Source of the DNA: Acidaminococcus hominis
Lineage (GTDB): Bacteria; Bacillota; Negativicutes; Acidaminococcales; Acidaminococcaceae
Strand: one strand, 5' to 3'
NCBI RefSeq assembly: GCF_021044795.1
Contig: NZ_JAJNOP010000025.1
Length of the DNA stretch: 31,514 bases
Both the position numbers and the translations under genes were made by a program. Positions 23,201 through 31,018 of the stretch are shown one piece after another (position 1 is the first letter of the stretch; each line of letters begins with the position of its first letter). The notes under the pieces were generated by a model that did no database searches, was not told where the DNA came from, and saw only the letters and a list, made by a program, of their open reading frames with translations.

Positions 23201-23791
23201 ATGCAGCAAGTTGTGATTGCAACACATAATCTGGGCAAGGTGGAAGAGTTCAAGTCTTTGATGAATGAGCTGGGACTGGAATTCACTTGTCTGTCTGATT
23301 ATCCGCCCATTCCTGAGCCGGAGGAGAATGGCCGCACGTTTGCAGCCAATGCTCGAATCAAGGCAAAATATTATGCCAAGGAAACGGGAAAGCTTTGTCT
23401 GGCGGATGATTCTGGTTTGGAAGTTTTGAGCCTGAAGGGGGCTCCTGGGGTGCGTTCTGCCCGGTATGCCGGGGAGGAGGCCACTGATGAGGAAAATAAT
23501 GAATTGCTGCTGGCCAATATGAAGATGCAGGTCCGGCGGAACTGCCGGTTTTTCTGCGCATTGGCGGTGGCCAATCCGGAAGGTAAGATTTTGGCGGAAA
23601 CGTCGGGGATTTGTGATGGGATTCTTCTCCACGAACCCCATGGGACCAATGGCTTTGGCTATGATCCGCTGTTCTGGTCCACGGAGCTGCACGCTCCTTT
23701 GGGGGAAGCAACTATGGAAGAAAAGAACAGCATCAGTCACCGGGCCAAGGCTATCCGCAAGCTGGTGAACCAATGGAAAAAGATAAAATGA
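23201..23791 (+). CDS. rdgB: XTP/dITP diphosphatase (RdgB/HAM1 family)
   Basis: Removes non-canonical purine nucleotides (XTP, dITP) from the pool by pyrophosphate release. 196 residues. Family motifs: IATHNLGKVEEFK at the N-terminus, ENGRTFAANARIKAKYYA, LADDSGLEVLSLKGAPGVRSARYAG in pattern, GTNGFGYDPLF and ISHRAKAIRKL. ATG 23201 is chosen because it gives the family's usual N-terminus and lies after the promoter; the earlier in-frame start is inside the preceding terminator. It overlaps the phosphodiesterase gene, a pairing common in Firmicutes. Confidence 0.93.
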   Translation: MQQVVIATHNLGKVEEFKSLMNELGLEFTCLSDYPPIPEPEENGRTFAANARIKAKYYAKETGKLCLADDSGLEVLSLKGAPGVRSARYAGEEATDEENNELLLANMKMQVRRNCRFFCALAVANPEGKILAETSGICDGILLHEPHGTNGFGYDPLFWSTELHAPLGEATMEEKNSISHRAKAIRKLVNQWKKIK

Positions 23792-24276
23792 CGCTTGGGG
23801 TCCTGGGGGATACCCACGGGGACCGGGAAGCCATCCGCCGGGTAATCCGGCAGGCGGGCAGCGTGGACCTGTGGCTCCATACCGGGGACTACAGCCAAGA
23901 TGCTCCTTATGTGGAGCAGCTGGCGGGGAAGCCGGTGTATGCGGTATGCGGCAACTGCGACGTGTACGAGGACCGGGCTCCTCAGGAACTGGTTACCCGC
24001 CAGGAGGGCTTTACCCTGGCGATGACCCATGGCAATCGGTATGTGTGGGGCAATGACTTTAGCCGGCTGCTGTACTGGGGTGCGGAAAAGCAGGCGGATG
24101 TGGTGGTTTTTGGCCATATCCACGTACCTGTATGTTTGGAGGAGGAGGGCCTGCTGCTCATCAATCCGGGCAGTCCTTCCCGGCCCCGGAACGGGATTCC
24201 GTCCTTTGGGCTGCTGACCCTGGAGCGGGGCAAAAAGCCCCAGTTTGTGGTTCAGACCCTGGACAGCAAGGCATAA
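23788..24276 (+). CDS. Metallophosphoesterase of the YfcE/MJ0936 type
   Basis: A small two-metal phosphodiesterase, about 162 residues. Metal-ligand motifs are present: GDTHGD, HTGDY, GNCD, MTHGN and GHIH. ATG 23788 overlaps the previous stop as ATGA and gives MTLGVLGDTHG, the usual family N-terminus. An in-frame ATG at 23773 would add five residues, and neither has a strong ribosome binding site, so translation probably depends on the upstream gene. The natural substrate is unknown. Confidence 0.87.
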   Translation: MTLGVLGDTHGDREAIRRVIRQAGSVDLWLHTGDYSQDAPYVEQLAGKPVYAVCGNCDVYEDRAPQELVTRQEGFTLAMTHGNRYVWGNDFSRLLYWGAEKQADVVVFGHIHVPVCLEEEGLLLINPGSPSRPRNGIPSFGLLTLERGKKPQFVVQTLDSKA

Positions 24277-24315
24277 AAACAAAAATCAAGCAGATTCCTA
24301 AGGAGGAACAAAAAG

Positions 24316-25566
24316 ATGGCCAATACGGAAGATTTGAATGCAGAAGCGCTAGAAATGCACGCCAAGAATCATGGGAAGCTGGAAGTACGCTGCAAGGTAC
24401 CTCTGGAAAATGGGCACGACCTGTCCATTGCCTATACGCCGGGGGTAGCTGAACCTTGCCGGAAAATCAAGGAAAATCCGGATTTGTCCTTTGAATATAC
24501 CTGCCGGGGCAACATGGTGGCCGTCATCAGCGATGGCACCCGGGTGCTGGGGCTGGGGGACATTGGTCCGGAAGCTGCCATGCCCGTTATGGAAGGCAAG
24601 GCGGTTTTGTACAAGAAGTTTGGGGATGTGGACTCTGTGCCCATCTGCATCGATACCAAGGATCCCAAGGAATTTGTGAATATCGTCGAAAAATTGCAGC
24701 CGTCCTTTGGGGGCATCAATCTGGAAGATATTTCTTCTCCCAAGTGCTACGAGATTGAAGCGGAGCTGATCAAGCGCTGCCATATTCCGGTTTTCCACGA
24801 TGACCAGCATGGTACGGCCATTATTGCCTGTGCTGCGGTTTCCGGGGCGCTGCGCTATGTGAAAAAGGATATTTCCCAGGTGAAGGTGGTGGTCAACGGC
24901 TGCGGCGCTGCTGGCTCTGCCATTGGCAAGCTGCTGTACCGGCTGGGAGTCAAGAACCTGATTATGATCGACATCGACGGGGCTGTGTACGAAGGCCGTC
25001 CGGGCGAAATGGATATGGCTACGGCTTACCTAGCCAGCGTTACCAACCCGGAACACTACAAGGGCAATCTGGCCGGCGCCGTGAAAGGTGCCGATGTGCT
25101 GATTGGGGTTTCCGCTCCTCGGCTGTTTACCAAGGAAATCATCCAAAGCATGAATTCCCAGGCTGTGGTGTTCGCCCTGGCCAACCCGGTGCCGGAAACT
25201 ACCTACGAGGAAGCCAAGGCGGCGGGTGCTGCCGTTGCTGGTACGGGCCGCAGTGATGCGCCTAACCAGGTAAACAATGTGTGCGTCTTCCCGGGAATCT
25301 TCCGGGGGGCTCTGGCGGTACGGGCTTCTGCCATTACGGAAGAGATGAAGGTAGCAGCGGTGAAAGCCATTGCGGGCCTGATTGCTGATGACGAACTGAA
25401 GGAAGACTATGTGGTGCCCGGGGCTTTTGACCGGCGGATTGTACCGGCCATTGCTGCGGCTGTGGCCAAGACGGCCATGGAGCAGGGGATTGCCCGGGTG
25501 CAGCGGGATCCAGAGGATATTCGGAAGGAAGCTGCGGAACGGGTGGAACGGAACTGGAACGCCTAA
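24316..25566 (+). CDS. NAD(P)-dependent malic enzyme
   Basis: Oxidatively decarboxylates malate to pyruvate and CO2 while reducing NAD(P). 416 residues, the short bacterial type. The N-terminal malic domain has AYTPGVAEPCRKI, GDIGPEAAMPVMEGKAVLYK in pattern and the metal-binding EDISSP and FHDDQHGTA. The C-terminal Rossmann domain has VVVNGCGAAGSAIGKLL. Start ATG 24316 follows TAAGGAGGAAC. It lies 39 bases after the phosphodiesterase with no terminator between, so it may be co-transcribed. Cofactor preference cannot be read from these motifs. Confidence 0.93.
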   Translation: MANTEDLNAEALEMHAKNHGKLEVRCKVPLENGHDLSIAYTPGVAEPCRKIKENPDLSFEYTCRGNMVAVISDGTRVLGLGDIGPEAAMPVMEGKAVLYKKFGDVDSVPICIDTKDPKEFVNIVEKLQPSFGGINLEDISSPKCYEIEAELIKRCHIPVFHDDQHGTAIIACAAVSGALRYVKKDISQVKVVVNGCGAAGSAIGKLLYRLGVKNLIMIDIDGAVYEGRPGEMDMATAYLASVTNPEHYKGNLAGAVKGADVLIGVSAPRLFTKEIIQSMNSQAVVFALANPVPETTYEEAKAAGAAVAGTGRSDAPNQVNNVCVFPGIFRGALAVRASAITEEMKVAAVKAIAGLIADDELKEDYVVPGAFDRRIVPAIAAAVAKTAMEQGIARVQRDPEDIRKEAAERVERNWNA

Positions 25567-25573
25567 GACAGAT

Positions 25574-25618
25574 ATTTGCCTAATATGTAAACTTTTTGTA
25601 AAAAAGTTGTTGGCAAAT
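25574..25618 (+). promoter_or_regulatory. AT-rich nested inverted repeat before metQ
   Basis: ATTTGCC (25574-25580) pairs with GGCAAAT (25612-25618), and inside it AACTTTTT (25590-25597) pairs with AAAAAGTT (25601-25608). The right half overlaps the metQ -35 box, so it could be a weak terminator for the malic enzyme gene or a regulator site. No S-box or T-box structure is seen. Confidence 0.4.
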
Positions 25619-25638
25619 TGGGGAATTCATCGTATAAT
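25610..25638 (+). promoter_or_regulatory. metQ promoter
   Basis: TTGGCA (25610-25615), 17-base spacer, TATAAT (25633-25638), 31 bases before the metQ start. Confidence 0.85.
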
Positions 25639-25669
25639 ACTAGGAAAATACCTAAAAGGGGTGTAGCGA

Positions 25670-26494
25670 ATGAAAAAGATGGCACTGGTTTTGGCCGGTA
25701 TTCTGGCAGTAGCAGGGATTGCAGCTGGCTGCGGCGGTCAAACCACGGACAACAAAAGCGCCGGCGGCGACAAGAAAGTGGTTTTGAAGGTTGGAGCCAC
25801 TCCTGTGCCCCATGCGGAAATCCTGAACGAGATTAAACCCATGCTGGCCAAGGAAGGTGTGGACTTGCAGGTGGTGGAATTTACCGATTACGTAAAACCC
25901 AACCTGAGTCTTCACGACAAGGAAATTGATGCCAACTTCATGCAGCATGAACCGTATCTGAACAAGATCAATGAAGAACGGAACCTGGGTCTGGTTTCTG
26001 TGGGCAAGGTGCATATCGAACCCATGGGCGTGTACTCCAAGAAAGTCAAAGACATCAAAAACGTACCTGACAATGCCAGCGTGGCTATCCCCAACGATCC
26101 TACCAACGGCGGCAGAGCTCTGGCCATTTTGGAAAAGGCTGGTCTGCTGAAGCTGAAAGACGGTGTAGGCGTTATGGCTACTCCGGCGGATATTGTGGAA
26201 AATCCCAAGAACCTGAAAATCACCGAAGCGGAAGCTGCTATGCTGCCGCGTACCCTGGATGATGTGGATCTGGCGGTAATCAACTCCAACTTCGCTATGG
26301 AAGCCAAGCTGAACCCCACCAAGGATTCCCTGTTCACCGAATCCAAGGATTCTCCGTATGCCAACATTCTGGCCGTACGGAAAGGCGATGAAAACCGTCC
26401 GGAAATCCAGAAGCTGATGAAAGCCCTGAATAGCCCGGAAGTGAAGAAGTTCATCGAAGATAAGTACAAAGGTGCCATTCTCCCGTCCTTCTAA
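25670..26494 (+). CDS. metQ: MetQ/NlpA-family methionine-binding lipoprotein, no transporter partners nearby
   Basis: Binding lipoprotein of a methionine ABC importer, 274 residues. Lipoprotein signal ends IAAGCGG. Family landmarks: LKVGATPVPHAEILNEI, VEFTDYVKPN, DANFMQHEPYLN, AIPNDPTNGGRAL, AVINSNFAMEA and a C-terminal FIEDKYKGAILPSF. Length is normal. No metN or metI lies in the window, so the partner subunits must be elsewhere or the protein has another role. The gene is alone between its own promoter and block C. Start ATG 25670 follows AAAGGGG-like sequence. Confidence 0.92.
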   Translation: MKKMALVLAGILAVAGIAAGCGGQTTDNKSAGGDKKVVLKVGATPVPHAEILNEIKPMLAKEGVDLQVVEFTDYVKPNLSLHDKEIDANFMQHEPYLNKINEERNLGLVSVGKVHIEPMGVYSKKVKDIKNVPDNASVAIPNDPTNGGRALAILEKAGLLKLKDGVGVMATPADIVENPKNLKITEAEAAMLPRTLDDVDLAVINSNFAMEAKLNPTKDSLFTESKDSPYANILAVRKGDENRPEIQKLMKALNSPEVKKFIEDKYKGAILPSF

Positions 26495-26552
26495 GAAGAG
26501 CACGAAACAAAAAAAAGGTGTGAAATAATTACTTGCCCCCCAAAAGAAAAAA

Positions 26553-26591
26553 CGACTTGCGAGCTCAAAAGAGTTCGCAAGCCGTTTTTTT
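26553..26591 (+). terminator. Terminator after metQ, inside block C
   Basis: CGACTTGCGAGCTC (26553-26566) pairs imperfectly with GAGTTCGCAAGCCG (26571-26584), followed by TTTTTTT. It closely resembles the terminator after mgtE, and homology continues downstream of both. Confidence 0.88.
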
Positions 26592-26654
26592 GCTTTTTAT
26601 AACCGTACCTAATAAACTTCCTCAGTCAGTCCTGCGGACTGACGGCCCCTTAGT

Positions 26655-26768
26655 GGTTCGCAGCGTTCCAATCAGCCGCGCCCTGCGGGCTTGCTTCTTG
26701 GGCTGCTATCACATGGCTCACATGAACCAAGAGCATTTTGAACCACGGATATGCTCTTGGATGTGAGC
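26655..26768 (+). repeat. Bulged-hairpin unit 9
   Basis: First arm GCAGC (26660-26664)/GCTGC (26702-26706) around GCCCTGCGGGC (26680-26690). Second arm GCTCACAT (26716-26723)/ATGTGAGC (26761-26768), bulge GAA (26724-26726), CCAAGAGCAT (26727-26736)/ATGCTCTTGG (26751-26760). The first-arm stem is the mirror of units 7 and 8. Confidence 0.85.
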
Positions 26769-26982
26769 GCAACGCTAGCAGGGGCCAGTCTTAGGCCTAT
26801 ACGAGTCATGTGCAAAACGGGTATCGCAAAGCAGCATAGTTCGTAAATATTTGCACTACCCTAGTCTATTACTTGACCAGTAGTGGCATAGAACGCTTCC
26901 TGCAAGCGTGTAGGAAGTGTCGCCGAAGGCGACGATAGAAGTTTCATTATTTCACACCTTTTTTTGTCGGGTGTTTCAGGCT

Positions 26983-27660
26983 TTATAGAATCAGGGGCAC
27001 TGGGGCGTCCAGGGTCATTTCGCCTGGGGTGACCAGGCAGTCGTAGGCCAACAGGTGAACGCCGGCGTTTTGGGCTGCCAAAAGGGCAGCGGCAAACTCC
27101 GGGTCGGTGGCCCGGTTTGGCTCCATATGCTGCACGCCTTTCATTTGGATGACAAAGAGCAGGTAGGCGTCATAGCCTTCCTCCTGGCACTTGATGAGCT
27201 CGTGGATATGCCGGGCCCCCCGCTGGGTGGGAGCATCAGGGAAACGGACAATGCCGTGCTCTTCCAGGGTGACGCCTTTCACTTCCAAAAAGGCTTTGCG
27301 GTCCTTTGCTTCGAAATAGAAGTCAAAGCGGGATTGGTCGTAGCGGCATTCGGGCTTGAGCAGGGTGAGCGGGCCCAGGCCGCCTGCGGCCAGCCATTCC
27401 TGGGCGGCGTGGTTGGGGGCCTGGGAATCCATGTTGATGAGCAGGTCTCCTTTTTGGACGGCCACCAGGTCGTATTTGGTTTTTCGGGCGGGGTTGTCAC
27501 TGCGGGTCAGGTATACGGTGCAGCCGGGCACCAGCAGTTCTTTGCAGCGGCCGGTATTTTTTACGTGGACGGTTTCTTCCTGGCCGTCTATTTCCACCTG
27601 GGCAATAAAGCGGTTGGGACGGGCCAGAAAGCGGCCGGGACAGACATTGGGATAGTGCAT
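26983..27660 (-). CDS. sfsA: SfsA family protein (sugar fermentation stimulation protein A)
   Basis: 225 residues, the only complete gene on the minus strand. Family features: an N-terminal RFLARPNRFIAQVEIDGQEE with VKNTGRCKELL, and a nuclease-like core with RFDFYFEAKDRKAFLEVKGVTLEE and FPDAPTQRGARHI. SfsA was named for an E. coli sugar phenotype, but its fold suggests DNA binding or nuclease activity and its role is unsettled. The ATG at 27660-27658 follows AAAGGAG. Promoter and a 5' leader hairpin lie at 27678-27715. It converges on metQ with block C between. Confidence 0.92.
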   Translation of the reverse strand: MHYPNVCPGRFLARPNRFIAQVEIDGQEETVHVKNTGRCKELLVPGCTVYLTRSDNPARKTKYDLVAVQKGDLLINMDSQAPNHAAQEWLAAGGLGPLTLLKPECRYDQSRFDFYFEAKDRKAFLEVKGVTLEEHGIVRFPDAPTQRGARHIHELIKCQEEGYDAYLLFVIQMKGVQHMEPNRATDPEFAAALLAAQNAGVHLLAYDCLVTPGEMTLDAPVPLIL

Positions 27661-27677
27661 AGGGTTCTCCTTTACTG

Positions 27678-27715
27678 GGGCTGGACGCTAACTGCCAGCC
27701 CTGGTTTTTATTATA
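27678..27715 (-). promoter_or_regulatory. sfsA extended -10 promoter and leader hairpin
   Basis: On the minus strand TGGTATAAT has its -10 TATAAT at 27715-27710, an extended -10 with no good -35. Just downstream GGGCTGG (27701-27695) pairs with CCAGCCC (27684-27678), a 7-bp leader hairpin ahead of the ribosome binding site. Confidence 0.6.
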
Positions 27716-27823
27716 CCACGGCGGAGGGAGGAAATACGGGGGAAAAGCCTGGGGGAAATGCCCAAGGGGAATGGCTGAATGTACCAAAGTTTTCATATTT
27801 AACGTGTATAAACTTGCTGGTTA

Positions 27824-27832
27824 TGGTACAAT
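27824..27832 (+). promoter_or_regulatory. Extended -10 promoter of the methyltransferase gene
   Basis: TGGTACAAT is an extended -10 type site. GTGTAT (27804-27809) at 17 bases is a weak -35. Confidence 0.55.
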
Positions 27833-27869
27833 ATTTCTATACTTTGGTCAGAAAAGAATGGAGAAGGAA

Positions 27870-29096
27870 ATGCGCAATTTTAGAAAAGCAACGATTACGA
27901 AAAAAGGAGAACGGGCTGCCCGTCATGGTCATCCCTGGGTATTTGCCGACGAGGTGCTGGCCTTGGACGGTGCGTACGAAAATGGCCAGCTGGTAGATGT
28001 GGTCAACGAAAAAGGCAAATATATCGGTACGGGTTTTATCAACGACCATTCCAAGATTCGGATTCGGCTGCTTTCCCAAAATGCCAATGATACCTTTAAC
28101 GAAGCGTTCTTTGAACGGCGAATCCAGTATGCTCTGGACTACCGGAAAACGGTAATGCCTGGGGCGGATTTCCGCTGCTGCCGGCTGATTTTTGGGGAGG
28201 CCGATGGATTCCCGGGGCTGACGGTGGACCGGTTTGAGGACGTGCTGGTGGCCCAGGTGCTGTCTTTGGGCATCGAGCAGCGCAAGCAGCTGATTTTCTC
28301 TCTGTTGCTGAAAACCCTGCGGGCCATGGGGGAAGACGTGAAGGGCGTCTACGAACGGAACGATGTGAAAATCCGGGAACTGGAAGGTATGGAAGAAGGC
28401 TGCGGCATTGCCGAGGTGCCGGGCTCCACGCTGACGGAAGACGACCTGCTGCCCATTATCACAGAAAACGGTCTGAAGTACCAGGTGGACGTGGTCAACG
28501 GCCAAAAGACGGGCTACTTCCTGGACCAGAAATACAACCGGCTGGCAGTGCAGCGAATCTGCAAGGGCAAGCATCTGTTGGACTGTTTTACCCATACGGG
28601 GCCTTTTGCCCTGAACGCCTGGAAGGGCGGGGCGGCTTCGGTAACGGCGGTGGATATTTCCGGGGAAGCGCTGAAGCGGGCCCGGGGGAATTTCGCCCTG
28701 AACGGGGCGGAGGAAGCCATCCAGACCGTGGAAGCCAATGTGTTTGAATATCTGACGGAGCTGGAAGAAAAGAAGCAGCATCCGTTTGATTTCATTATCC
28801 TGGATCCTCCGGCTTTTACCAAATCCAGCCATACGGTCCATTCGGCTTTCCGGGGCTACAAGGAAATCAATATGAAGGCCATGAAGCTGCTGCCCCGGGG
28901 CGGGTACCTGGCCACCTGTTCCTGTTCCCACTTTATGCCGGACGAGCTGTTTGTCCAGATGCTCCGGGAAGCGTCCCACGATGCAGCGGTGTCCCTGCGC
29001 CAGGTGGAAGCCCGGCAGCAGGCTCCGGACCATCCGATTTTGTACAATGTGCCGGAAACTGATTATCTGAAGTTCTATATTTTCCAGGTGGTGTAA
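27870..29096 (+). CDS. Class I rRNA methyltransferase with PUA domain (RlmI-like)
   Basis: Predicted S-adenosylmethionine-dependent 23S rRNA cytosine-C5 methyltransferase, 408 residues. An N-terminal PUA-like domain (ITKKGERAARHGHPWVFADEV) is followed by the Rossmann domain: LLDCFTHTGPFALNAWKGGAASVTAVD in pattern (SAM-binding motif I) and FIILDPPAFTKS (motif IV). The C-terminal ATCSCSHFMPDELF contains conserved Cys residues of the family. ATG 27870 follows GGAG (27860-27863). An in-frame ATG at 27858 has no clear site. The exact target base is inferred from E. coli RlmI. Confidence 0.88.
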   Translation: MRNFRKATITKKGERAARHGHPWVFADEVLALDGAYENGQLVDVVNEKGKYIGTGFINDHSKIRIRLLSQNANDTFNEAFFERRIQYALDYRKTVMPGADFRCCRLIFGEADGFPGLTVDRFEDVLVAQVLSLGIEQRKQLIFSLLLKTLRAMGEDVKGVYERNDVKIRELEGMEEGCGIAEVPGSTLTEDDLLPIITENGLKYQVDVVNGQKTGYFLDQKYNRLAVQRICKGKHLLDCFTHTGPFALNAWKGGAASVTAVDISGEALKRARGNFALNGAEEAIQTVEANVFEYLTELEEKKQHPFDFIILDPPAFTKSSHTVHSAFRGYKEINMKAMKLLPRGGYLATCSCSHFMPDELFVQMLREASHDAAVSLRQVEARQQAPDHPILYNVPETDYLKFYIFQVV

Positions 29097-29119
29097 GGCC
29101 TGGAGAAGTGAGGTGTGCT

Positions 29120-29455
29120 ATGATTAAGAAATTTTGTCTGCTGACGGCCTTTTGTGCCGCCCTGGGTTTTGGCCTGTTCCCTGCTGGACAGCTGCCGGCC
29201 GCCCACGCGGAAAGCACAGAAACCCACTTTCAGCAGTCCAAGATTGTGCTGGTAACCACCCACAATCAGGTTCCGTTCTACGCGGAACCGTCCCAAAAAA
29301 GTTTGACTTTGGGGTTCTATCCCAAGGGTACACTCTTTGTTCCGATAAACCAAACCCGTAACGCGGCGGAGCAGAAAACCTACAACCTGGCCATCCGGTT
29401 TGATGGCGCTGTAGGATGGCTGCTCTCCGAGGATGCAGCATTTTCTAGAAAATAA
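29120..29455 (+). CDS. Small secreted protein of unknown function, possibly SH3-like
   Basis: 111 residues with a clear signal peptide (MIKKFCLLTAFCAALGFGLF...) cleaved probably after AHA, near residue 32, with no lipobox. The mature ~79 residues (KIVLVTTHNQVPFYAEPSQKS...GAVGWLLSEDAAF) are suggestive of a bacterial SH3-like domain, as 'VPFYAEPSQKS' and 'GWLLSEDA' resemble the ends of such folds. That is inference from pattern only. ATG 29120 follows GTGAGGTG. It lies 23 bases after the methyltransferase and 66 before mgtE. Confidence 0.75.
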   Translation: MIKKFCLLTAFCAALGFGLFPAGQLPAAHAESTETHFQQSKIVLVTTHNQVPFYAEPSQKSLTLGFYPKGTLFVPINQTRNAAEQKTYNLAIRFDGAVGWLLSEDAAFSRK

Positions 29456-29521
29456 TCTAGCCTGCAGCAAGGGGACCTCCTAGGGAGGAGCCAGGCACAG
29501 CAGGTGAGGGGAGAGCTTGGC

Positions 29522-30922
29522 ATGGACGAAGAAAAGGAAGTTAGCGCACAAAGCGAAGAAGAAAAGCAGGAGCTGCTGGAAGAACGCATGGAAAGCGAAC
29601 TGAACGAGGCTCTGAATCATAAGGATGAGGCAGCGGTAAGACGGTTGGTGGAGGATTCCCACCCCATCGACCTGGCCATTGCCATGGAGGAGGCTTCGGA
29701 CAGCAATATTGTGTATTTGACCAGTTTGCTGGATGATGCCCAAAACGCAGAAATCATTGAACAGGCTGACGAGGATCTGCAGGTGCGGATCATGAAGCTG
29801 TTTGACCTGAACAAGATTCTGCGGATTTTCCAGCATATGTCCAAGGACGATATCGTAGACATTCTGGGAGATATGCCGGCCAATCGGCGGAAGGAACTGG
29901 TCAAGCTGATGAAGACCAGCGACCAGACCGTTATTCGGGATTTGCTGGGCTACGGGGAGAGCACTGCCGGTGGTATTATGACCACCGAGTACATTTCCAT
30001 GCGCAGCACGCTGACGGTGAGTCAGGCGTTGGAAAAGGTAAAGGAGATTGCTCCCAAGACTGAGGAAATCAACATTCTCTACATCACCAACGACCGGAAG
30101 CAGCTGGTAGGCACGGTTTCTCTCCGGGAACTGCTGGTGGCCAAAAACTATGATACGTTAAACGATATCATGGAGGACAATGTCATTTCTGTGGAGCCGG
30201 AAGCGGACCAGGAGGACGTTGCCCGGCTGGTATCCAAATATGACCTGCACGCCATTCCGGTTGTGAACAAGCGCAAGGGGATTATCGGCATCATCACCGT
30301 CGACGATATCATCGATGTTATCGAAGAAGAAAACACCGAGGATATGTTGAAATTAGGCGGTGTCAGCAAGGAAGAAGACGTGGACAGCACGGTGTTTGAA
30401 TCGGTGCGGATGCGTCTGCCCTGGCTGCTGGTCAACCTGATTACGGCATTTTTGGCGTCTGCTACGGTATCTTTGTTTGAGGATACCATTTCCCAGGTAG
30501 TGGCCCTGGCGGCTGCTATGCCCATTGTAGCGGGCATGGGGGGCAACGCTGGGACCCAAACCCTGGCGGTGGTGGTCCGGGGGATTGCTTTGGGGGATAT
30601 CCGCCTCCATGGCAACGAGAAACGGATCTTTAAGGGTATCGCTGTGGGCTTTATCAACGGGCTGGTGAACGGGATTATCGCCGGTTTTGTCATCAGCCAG
30701 ATGAGCGGGAATACGGCGCTGGGCTTGATTATCCTGGTGGCCATGACCTGCAACCTGATGATTGCGGCGTTTGTGGGCTTTTTGGTGCCGGTGGTGCTCA
30801 AGGCCTTCAATTTTGACCCGGCCATTGCCTCCAGTATTTTCATTACCACGGCAACGGATGTCTGCGGCTTCTTTATTTTCCTGGGGCTCAGCAAGATGTT
30901 CCTGCCGTACCTGCTGCAGTAG
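29522..30922 (+). CDS. mgtE: Magnesium transporter MgtE
   Basis: Mg2+ channel gated by cytosolic Mg2+, about 466 residues. An N-terminal superhelical domain (about 20-130) is followed by two CBS domains (GYGESTAGGIMTTEYISMR to about 275; ISVEPEADQEDVARLVSKYDLHAIPVV) and five membrane helices from about 300. The pore motif AAMPIVAGMGGNAGTQTLAVVVRG is typical. ATG 29522 follows GAGGGGAG (29506-29513). The 66-base gap before it is too short for an M-box riboswitch and holds only a small CCTCC/GGAGG hairpin (29475-29487). Control by Mg2+ may act at the protein level. Confidence 0.94.
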   Translation: MDEEKEVSAQSEEEKQELLEERMESELNEALNHKDEAAVRRLVEDSHPIDLAIAMEEASDSNIVYLTSLLDDAQNAEIIEQADEDLQVRIMKLFDLNKILRIFQHMSKDDIVDILGDMPANRRKELVKLMKTSDQTVIRDLLGYGESTAGGIMTTEYISMRSTLTVSQALEKVKEIAPKTEEINILYITNDRKQLVGTVSLRELLVAKNYDTLNDIMEDNVISVEPEADQEDVARLVSKYDLHAIPVVNKRKGIIGIITVDDIIDVIEEENTEDMLKLGGVSKEEDVDSTVFESVRMRLPWLLVNLITAFLASATVSLFEDTISQVVALAAAMPIVAGMGGNAGTQTLAVVVRGIALGDIRLHGNEKRIFKGIAVGFINGLVNGIIAGFVISQMSGNTALGLIILVAMTCNLMIAAFVGFLVPVVLKAFNFDPAIASSIFITTATDVCGFFIFLGLSKMFLPYLLQ

Positions 30923-30971
30923 GGGTGGGGAGAATAGAAGTATATAAAGTGAAACAAGATTGTGAAAAAAA

Positions 30972-31009
30972 GATTTGCGAACTAGTTTGAGTTCGCAAGT
31001 CTTTTTTTT
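30972..31009 (+). terminator. Terminator after mgtE
   Basis: GATTTGCGAACT (30972-30983) pairs with AGTTCGCAAGTC (30990-31001) around a 6-base loop, followed by eight T. Similar in stem sequence to the metQ terminator at 26553. Confidence 0.92.
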
Positions 31010-31018
31010 GTACGTTCG

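Larger units (their letters stand above)
26508..26967. repeat. Block C: hairpin-rich repeat framed by an inverted repeat
   Basis: The ends are inverted copies: 26508-26529 (CAAAAAAAAGGTGTGAAATAAT, read in part) and 26946-26967 (ATTATTTCACACC, seven T, GT), matching over about 21 bases apart from one A/T in the run. Inside, in order: a terminator (26553-26591), the conserved lead CTAATAAACTTCCTCAGTC (26609-26627), GGCCCCT (26644-26650) that can pair with AGGGGCC (26780-26786), one bulged-hairpin unit (26655-26768), a Dom3-like unit (about 26773-26887), and a small perfect hairpin GTCGCC/GGCGAC (26919-26924 with 26928-26933). It sits between convergent metQ and sfsA. No gene is supported in it. 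Confidence 0.75.

Noticed and set aside
25567..25669. S-box or methionine T-box leader before metQ
   Set aside because: The gap is about 100 bases and has only AT-rich inverted repeats, without the kink-turn or T-box sequence.
678..26690. CCTNCGG palindromes as cUNCGg tetraloop hairpins, a hallmark of RNA
   Set aside because: The sequence matches UNCG, but the best pairing register in GCCCTNCGGGC and GTCCTACGGAC uses a 3-base loop; the tetraloop register would break pairs. The resemblance is noted only as a possibility.
29456..29521. M-box magnesium riboswitch before mgtE
   Set aside because: Only 66 bases lie between the stop and start codons, too short for an M-box, and its conserved loops are not seen.
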